DNA of 64,000 nucleotides from Cerrena zonata (lineage: Eukaryota; Basidiomycota; Agaricomycetes; Polyporales; Cerrenaceae), in the NCBI GenBank assembly GCA_038087015.1, contig JASBNA010000006.1:868001-932000 (forward strand). Direction: 5' to 3'. Made by a program: the position numbers and the translations under genes. Below, in pieces: positions 60,205 through 64,000 of the stretch. Every line of letters begins with the position of its first letter. Position 1 is the stretch's first letter. The notes under the pieces were generated by a model. That model ran no database searches and had not been told where the DNA came from. It saw only the letters and a list, made by a program, of their open reading frames with translations.

Positions 60205-62120
60205 TCATAAACTCTGACTAGTGCTCATTGCTCTCGCATTCCCAGCAGCAGCTGCCAGTCGAGAATCCGCCTAGACAGGATAATTAGCTGTAGTCTGAAA
60301 ACCTATCGAGGGTCAAATAAACATACCTCTAGAAGTAAATCATTGTCAACCATTGGGAGTTCTTCCAAAGGTTCACGATTCCATGTGATAATTTCCCACC
60401 TCGTCGGAGGATTCTGAATTGATAGACAAACATCCGCGGGTAAATGTTCACCATGTTCATCATTGAATGCTACTCGATGACTACGCTCCTCTGTCATCAC
60501 CAAGCCAGTAATCAATCGACCGGCTCACGATAAAAAGAACAGAGAATAATCACCTTCGGTGAGAGCTGATAGCTGCGACATCATCCCTTCGATGATCTTC
60601 TCAGCAGCCTCTTTGTATCTACGCCGCCGAGCGATCTCGATCAGCAACTGATCAAAGGAAGTTCGGTAAGCAGTAAATCTATGGCAAAATTCTTCGACAG
60701 AGCCTAAGCTGGTATACATCTCCGTCAACTGCTGAGATACTTCGCCCTGCGAAAAGACGTTCAGTGTGATGCAGAAGATACAGTAGTCGGAACTCACTTG
60801 GGCTGCGTCCTGCCGATCCAGCATCTCGGCCATGATTTCACCGAGCTCATCCAAGTCCGCTAGAGTCCCACGTAACGTGGTAACATGGACTTCGGCTTGC
60901 TGCTTGGCAGTCACCAACTGTTCACTTGGATAAAAATTATTCATGTTATTTCTAGCACAACTCGAATCATAACACATACAGAGATGACTGAATGGCCTGA
61001 ACGTTCCCGTCTAAGTCTGCTATAATGGCGGGAAGTTCCTCTGTATCACGATTCATAGCTAAAGGAGAGTCAAATCAATGAGCTCGAAATAACAGTAACA
61101 TAACAAACCTTGAAAATCTTCTTCCGTAAAAATCCCTCCACCTTCGCTATCTCGTAATGTACCTGCCATTTGGTCGTAATGCTCGGCAAGACTCGTGAGG
61201 TGTTGGGCCATTTCCACTAATGCTCTCTCCTTCGCATTGAAGATTTCATTCAGAAGCGGTATCGTCCAATCTGTTGGTAGCGTCGCACGTATAGCGGCGA
61301 TAGTGTTGGCAAGCTGCTCTGGATAGTCAGAAGTCTTAGAAAGGATGTCCTGTATACAAATGAAACTCAATTACGTTTGAAATAAGAGTAATAACAATAC
61401 GCACATCAAGGATATTACGGTCAGCTTCTAGACTATCCAGAAGGTCTTCGACATCTCGTTCATTTATGAAATCGCGCAGGGTTTTCCATTTCGAGCGGTC
61501 TTGTCTACGCGCAGTGCGTTGTTTGGAAACACCGTTGACCAATACATTCCGTAGCGTTTCTGTCGGACTTCGTCCAGGTCGAGGGTCAGAAAATGGTCCA
61601 CCAGTATCATGATGTTCATCGTCAGAACCATCATGGCTCCCAAATAGTGAAGAGTCCGTTGAGTTCGAGTGAAAGTCAGGAGGAACTACTTGGGCTCCTA
61701 AAGATTCCAAAACAGAGTCGAGGGCCTCAGTGTGTTGTGCCCTAGCTTCGTCCCATTCCTAAGATTCTGATATGTTCATCTGTTAGCATGAAATAGTATT
61801 ATTACTAACGTACCTTTGTTTGGGTTTCCAGCCCTGTTCGTTTGAGTTCAATACTCTTAGCGACACTAGCAGCCAGCTGACGTCGTTACCAGCCGTCGTA
61901 CACAGAAACAGAAGCAGAATGAATGTACCTTGACCTGTTCCAAAACGGCATTGGTCATGAATCGTAACTTAGCATCGAGGGCAAGTACATCTCCCGCCAC
62001 TTCCGCGGACGTCGAAGCCAAAGTTCGAGCACGAGAACATAGTTGTTCTCCATGCAATAAAGCCTTCTTGGACTGAAGAACTAACGATACGAGATGAGGT
62101 TGTTCACTTCCATTCGCCAT
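60205..62120 (-). CDS. ATG17: Autophagy scaffold protein Atg17
   Basis: Atg17 is the long crescent-shaped scaffold of the Atg1 kinase complex at the pre-autophagosomal structure. The start at 62120 gives MANGSEQPHLVSLVLQSKKA then LLHGEQLCSRARTLA, the typical N-terminal helix. Coiled-coil exons follow: LRFMTNAVLEQVK, VAKSIELKRTGLETQTKEWD, FINERDVEDLLDSLEADRNI, PTDWTIPLLNEIFNAKERAL, VEMAQHLTSLAEHYDQMAGT, LRDSEGGGIFTEEDFQ, EVSQQLTEMYTSLGSVEEFC and IARRRRYKEAAEKIIEGMMS. The C-terminal part RVAFNDEHGEHLPADVCLSI ends in a short Ala-rich tail and stop at 60205. An acidic Ser-rich insert sits around 61600. Seven or so introns. The four long helices and the final EERSHRVAFNDEHG block are those of the family. 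Confidence 0.9.
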
Positions 62121-62396
62121 GTCGAGACCAAGAGCTGAGTGTTATTGAGAGCCTGGGCCGGTCAAGGCAGGAGACAACCTACGGTACACCTCGGCGTCTG
62201 ACACTCTCGTTTGCTCATACCGGCCCATTCCTCCTCACATCCTTACCTTACATATTCTCTTCCATCATCAGCTTAGGAGGTTGGGTTGGAAGGAGGGCTG
62301 CGTAAAGGAAAACATTCTGGACACTCTGGTATGTCTCAGTAGTCCTCGTGAAAGCAGACTTTTATAACTAAAAAAACCAACAGTTATGCCAGACAC

Positions 62397-64000
62397 ATGC
62401 AATGTAATTGGTCAAGCAGGGCCAATTTATTCCTTCGGCATACCGTCTTCAGACAATCTACGTCCCCTCTAATATGTCGAAGAACACAATTGGCCCATAC
62501 GTTATCTCTTGCCTCTAGGCCAGGACCCATACCAGCAGACAAACTCTCTACACCTTCACGTATCATTAGTCCTTACCACGCTTTGCTTGCTTCTCGTCTT
62601 CAAATCTCGTCTTCTTTCTATTCTTCTTCTTCTACTGTATCATCTAATGCACAAGATGGACTTCCACCACCTCCGCCCATACCGACATTTTCATCATCAC
62701 CGCCTTCTTCGTCCTTGGCATCCCCAGCAGAACCCACGGTAGAATCCCTAGCCTCTGAGCCACCTCAGCCAAGTCCTCAGTCAACCGGCACACTCATGAC
62801 CTCTGCACGAATGTCTCGAGTATCTGCTCATACCGTCCGGCTTTCTGTTCGAAGTGGTGCTGTTATGGACGCAGTATTTATCCTGAATTCTCTATACCGC
62901 TCAATCGAAGAGAAACCAGGTCAACTTGCACCTCTTGAAGATATAGGTCCAATGCAAGAAGGGTTCACCGAAATCGCCTATGGAAAGGCAGTTTCACCAC
63001 GATTGTCAAATCATGCTTTCCTTCACGCCATGATACGTGCCGGTCATGCAGGAAGAGCTGCCCGACTGGCAGAATTGATGATGGCCCGGGGAACCCGGAT
63101 GCAGAGTCGTACCTTGGAAGCCTTGATCCAGGCATTATGCGCCAACCCACAGGACAAGTTCAGAGCGAGAGCATTGCATCTCGCTAGCATTGCTAGGGAA
63201 GGTCCGAGGCCACCTATGCTAGAGATGAACGCCGAACTCGTTCAGGACCCCAGCATCCGCGCAGCCGTACGAATCCTTCAATCTGCTCGAGATTATAGCC
63301 AACGGCGTACGGAGCATATGTATGCGACTATCGTCAAGTTCTGCATTCTCCAGGGCGAAATCCTCTTCGGTTGTCTTCTTTTCGTCATGTTGATCAAAGA
63401 CTGGCAAGCACGCCAAGCTTTCGTAGCTGAAGAATCTGCTGTCCTTGCCAACCCTGAAGAACCCCCGTCGGCAGAGAAACTCACACGGCTGTACAAACTG
63501 AGGCGTTTCGACAATAACACCATGCAGCCAAAGATGTCGACTATGGGCACTGTTCTGGAGTCCATAGAAGGAGCTTTCGAGAAGCCGCCTCAGGATCGTG
63601 AAGAGAGCGATATGTTCCAACAAGCTTTACAGGCATTAGCTATGTTGGCGAGCATGGTGGAACAAGGATTCACTCCCTTCTCCAAGTTATCGCCTCTTAT
63701 ACGCGTTCTGATGTCATGTCCTAACGTCGACCAGAAAGTGTGGATATCACAGGATGGCATCCCCACCGAAGTGAAGGCATATGACTACTTCCACGAAGTT
63801 CTTATACGAATCATACTATCGTTGAAGGAATCAGACCAGCCTCCACTGAAACTTCCTCCGTTGGATCGAACTACGTATAATTCGTTATTACACTACGCTC
63901 TGCGGCACCGTCTCTCTCCCGCTCTCGCCAATGTAGTTCTGGAACATATGACAGTCAAACGGCGCAAACCTCTAAAACCTGATGCCGTAACCCACAACAT
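62397..64000 (+). CDS. Mitochondrial PPR-like protein, 3' end beyond the window
   Basis: An open frame runs from the ATG at 62397 without a stop to the end of the window, at least 534 codons. The N-terminus MQCNWSSRANLFLRHTVFRQ with later RRTQLAHTLSLASRP is Arg-rich and free of acidic residues, as in mitochondrial presequences. A Ser/Pro-rich linker follows. From about 62870 on, helical pairs recur: LSNHAFLHAMIRAGHAGRAA, RLAELMMARGTRMQSRTLEA and LIQALCANPQDKFRARA. Near the end is TTYNSLLHYALRHRLSPALA with HMTVKRRKPLKPDAVTHN. The TYNSLLHYAL and PDAVTHN phrases are typical of pentatricopeptide repeats, which bind organellar RNA. Start sits 276 bp from the divergent ATG17 start, so the two may share a promoter. 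The specific RNA target cannot be told. Confidence 0.75.
   Translation, partial: MQCNWSSRANLFLRHTVFRQSTSPLICRRTQLAHTLSLASRPGPIPADKLSTPSRIISPYHALLASRLQISSSFYSSSSTVSSNAQDGLPPPPPIPTFSSSPPSSSLASPAEPTVESLASEPPQPSPQSTGTLMTSARMSRVSAHTVRLSVRSGAVMDAVFILNSLYRSIEEKPGQLAPLEDIGPMQEGFTEIAYGKAVSPRLSNHAFLHAMIRAGHAGRAARLAELMMARGTRMQSRTLEALIQALCANPQDKFRARALHLASIAREGPRPPMLEMNAELVQDPSIRAAVRILQSARDYSQRRTEHMYATIVKFCILQGEILFGCLLFVMLIKDWQARQAFVAEESAVLANPEEPPSAEKLTRLYKLRRFDNNTMQPKMSTMGTVLESIEGAFEKPPQDREESDMFQQALQALAMLASMVEQGFTPFSKLSPLIRVLMSCPNVDQKVWISQDGIPTEVKAYDYFHEVLIRIILSLKESDQPPLKLPPLDRTTYNSLLHYALRHRLSPALANVVLEHMTVKRRKPLKPDAVTHN

Overview
The window is nuclear DNA from a filamentous basidiomycete, most likely an agaricomycete mushroom. 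The reasons are dense short introns with GT-AG borders and branch-point-like CTRAY motifs, intron-rich housekeeping genes, fungal-only families (Erg28, Atg17, secreted phospholipase B, DUF6533-type seven-helix proteins) and the best matches by eye to basidiomycete family patterns. I had no search tools, so all names rest on motif recognition, and exon borders are read by eye.

Layout. 0.8-3.3 kb: a membrane-anchored casein kinase I. 4.9-6.7 kb: an AT-rich DUF6533-type membrane protein gene. 7.1-11.3 kb: CCDC174-like nuclear protein (+), then three minus-strand genes (metallo-beta-lactamase fold protein, molybdopterin synthase small subunit, thiamine pyrophosphokinase). 11.7-18 kb: a CS-domain tail-anchored protein and a very long Ser/Pro-rich protein. 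18.6-19.3 kb: ERG28. 19.3-24 kb: gene-poor, with one plausible unrecognised minus-strand gene. 24-26.5 kb: F-box/LRR protein. 27.8-30.5 kb: vacuolar Ca2+/H+ exchanger, whose start codon appears to be created by splicing. 31.1-31.9 kb: two small non-coding inverted-repeat elements side by side. 32.9-36.1 kb: a tandem pair of DUF6533-type genes. 36.7-40.8 kb: peroxisomal multifunctional beta-oxidation enzyme Fox2 with a PTS1 signal. 40.8-45.4 kb: a second gene-poor stretch. 45.4-48.7 kb: the end-joining factor XLF/NHEJ1 divergent from an FHA/G-patch protein. 49.3-51.9 kb: a small unknown gene and a secreted phospholipase B. 59.5-64 kb: a small mitochondrial-type protein, Atg17, and the start of a mitochondrial PPR-like protein that runs off the window.

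The most unusual object is a 6.3-kb mobile element at 51950-58236. It is bounded by two apparently identical 644-bp inverted arms and flanked by a 3-bp direct duplication (AGT). It carries two convergent, apparently intact genes: a retroviral-integrase-like DDE protein with an N-terminal helix-turn-helix, and an atypical alpha-kinase (MHCK/EF2K class) with two zinc ribbons. The element lies about 87 bp upstream of the phospholipase B start codon. A transposase travelling with a zinc-ribbon alpha-kinase is, to my knowledge, not an established element type, and it is my leading candidate for a new system.
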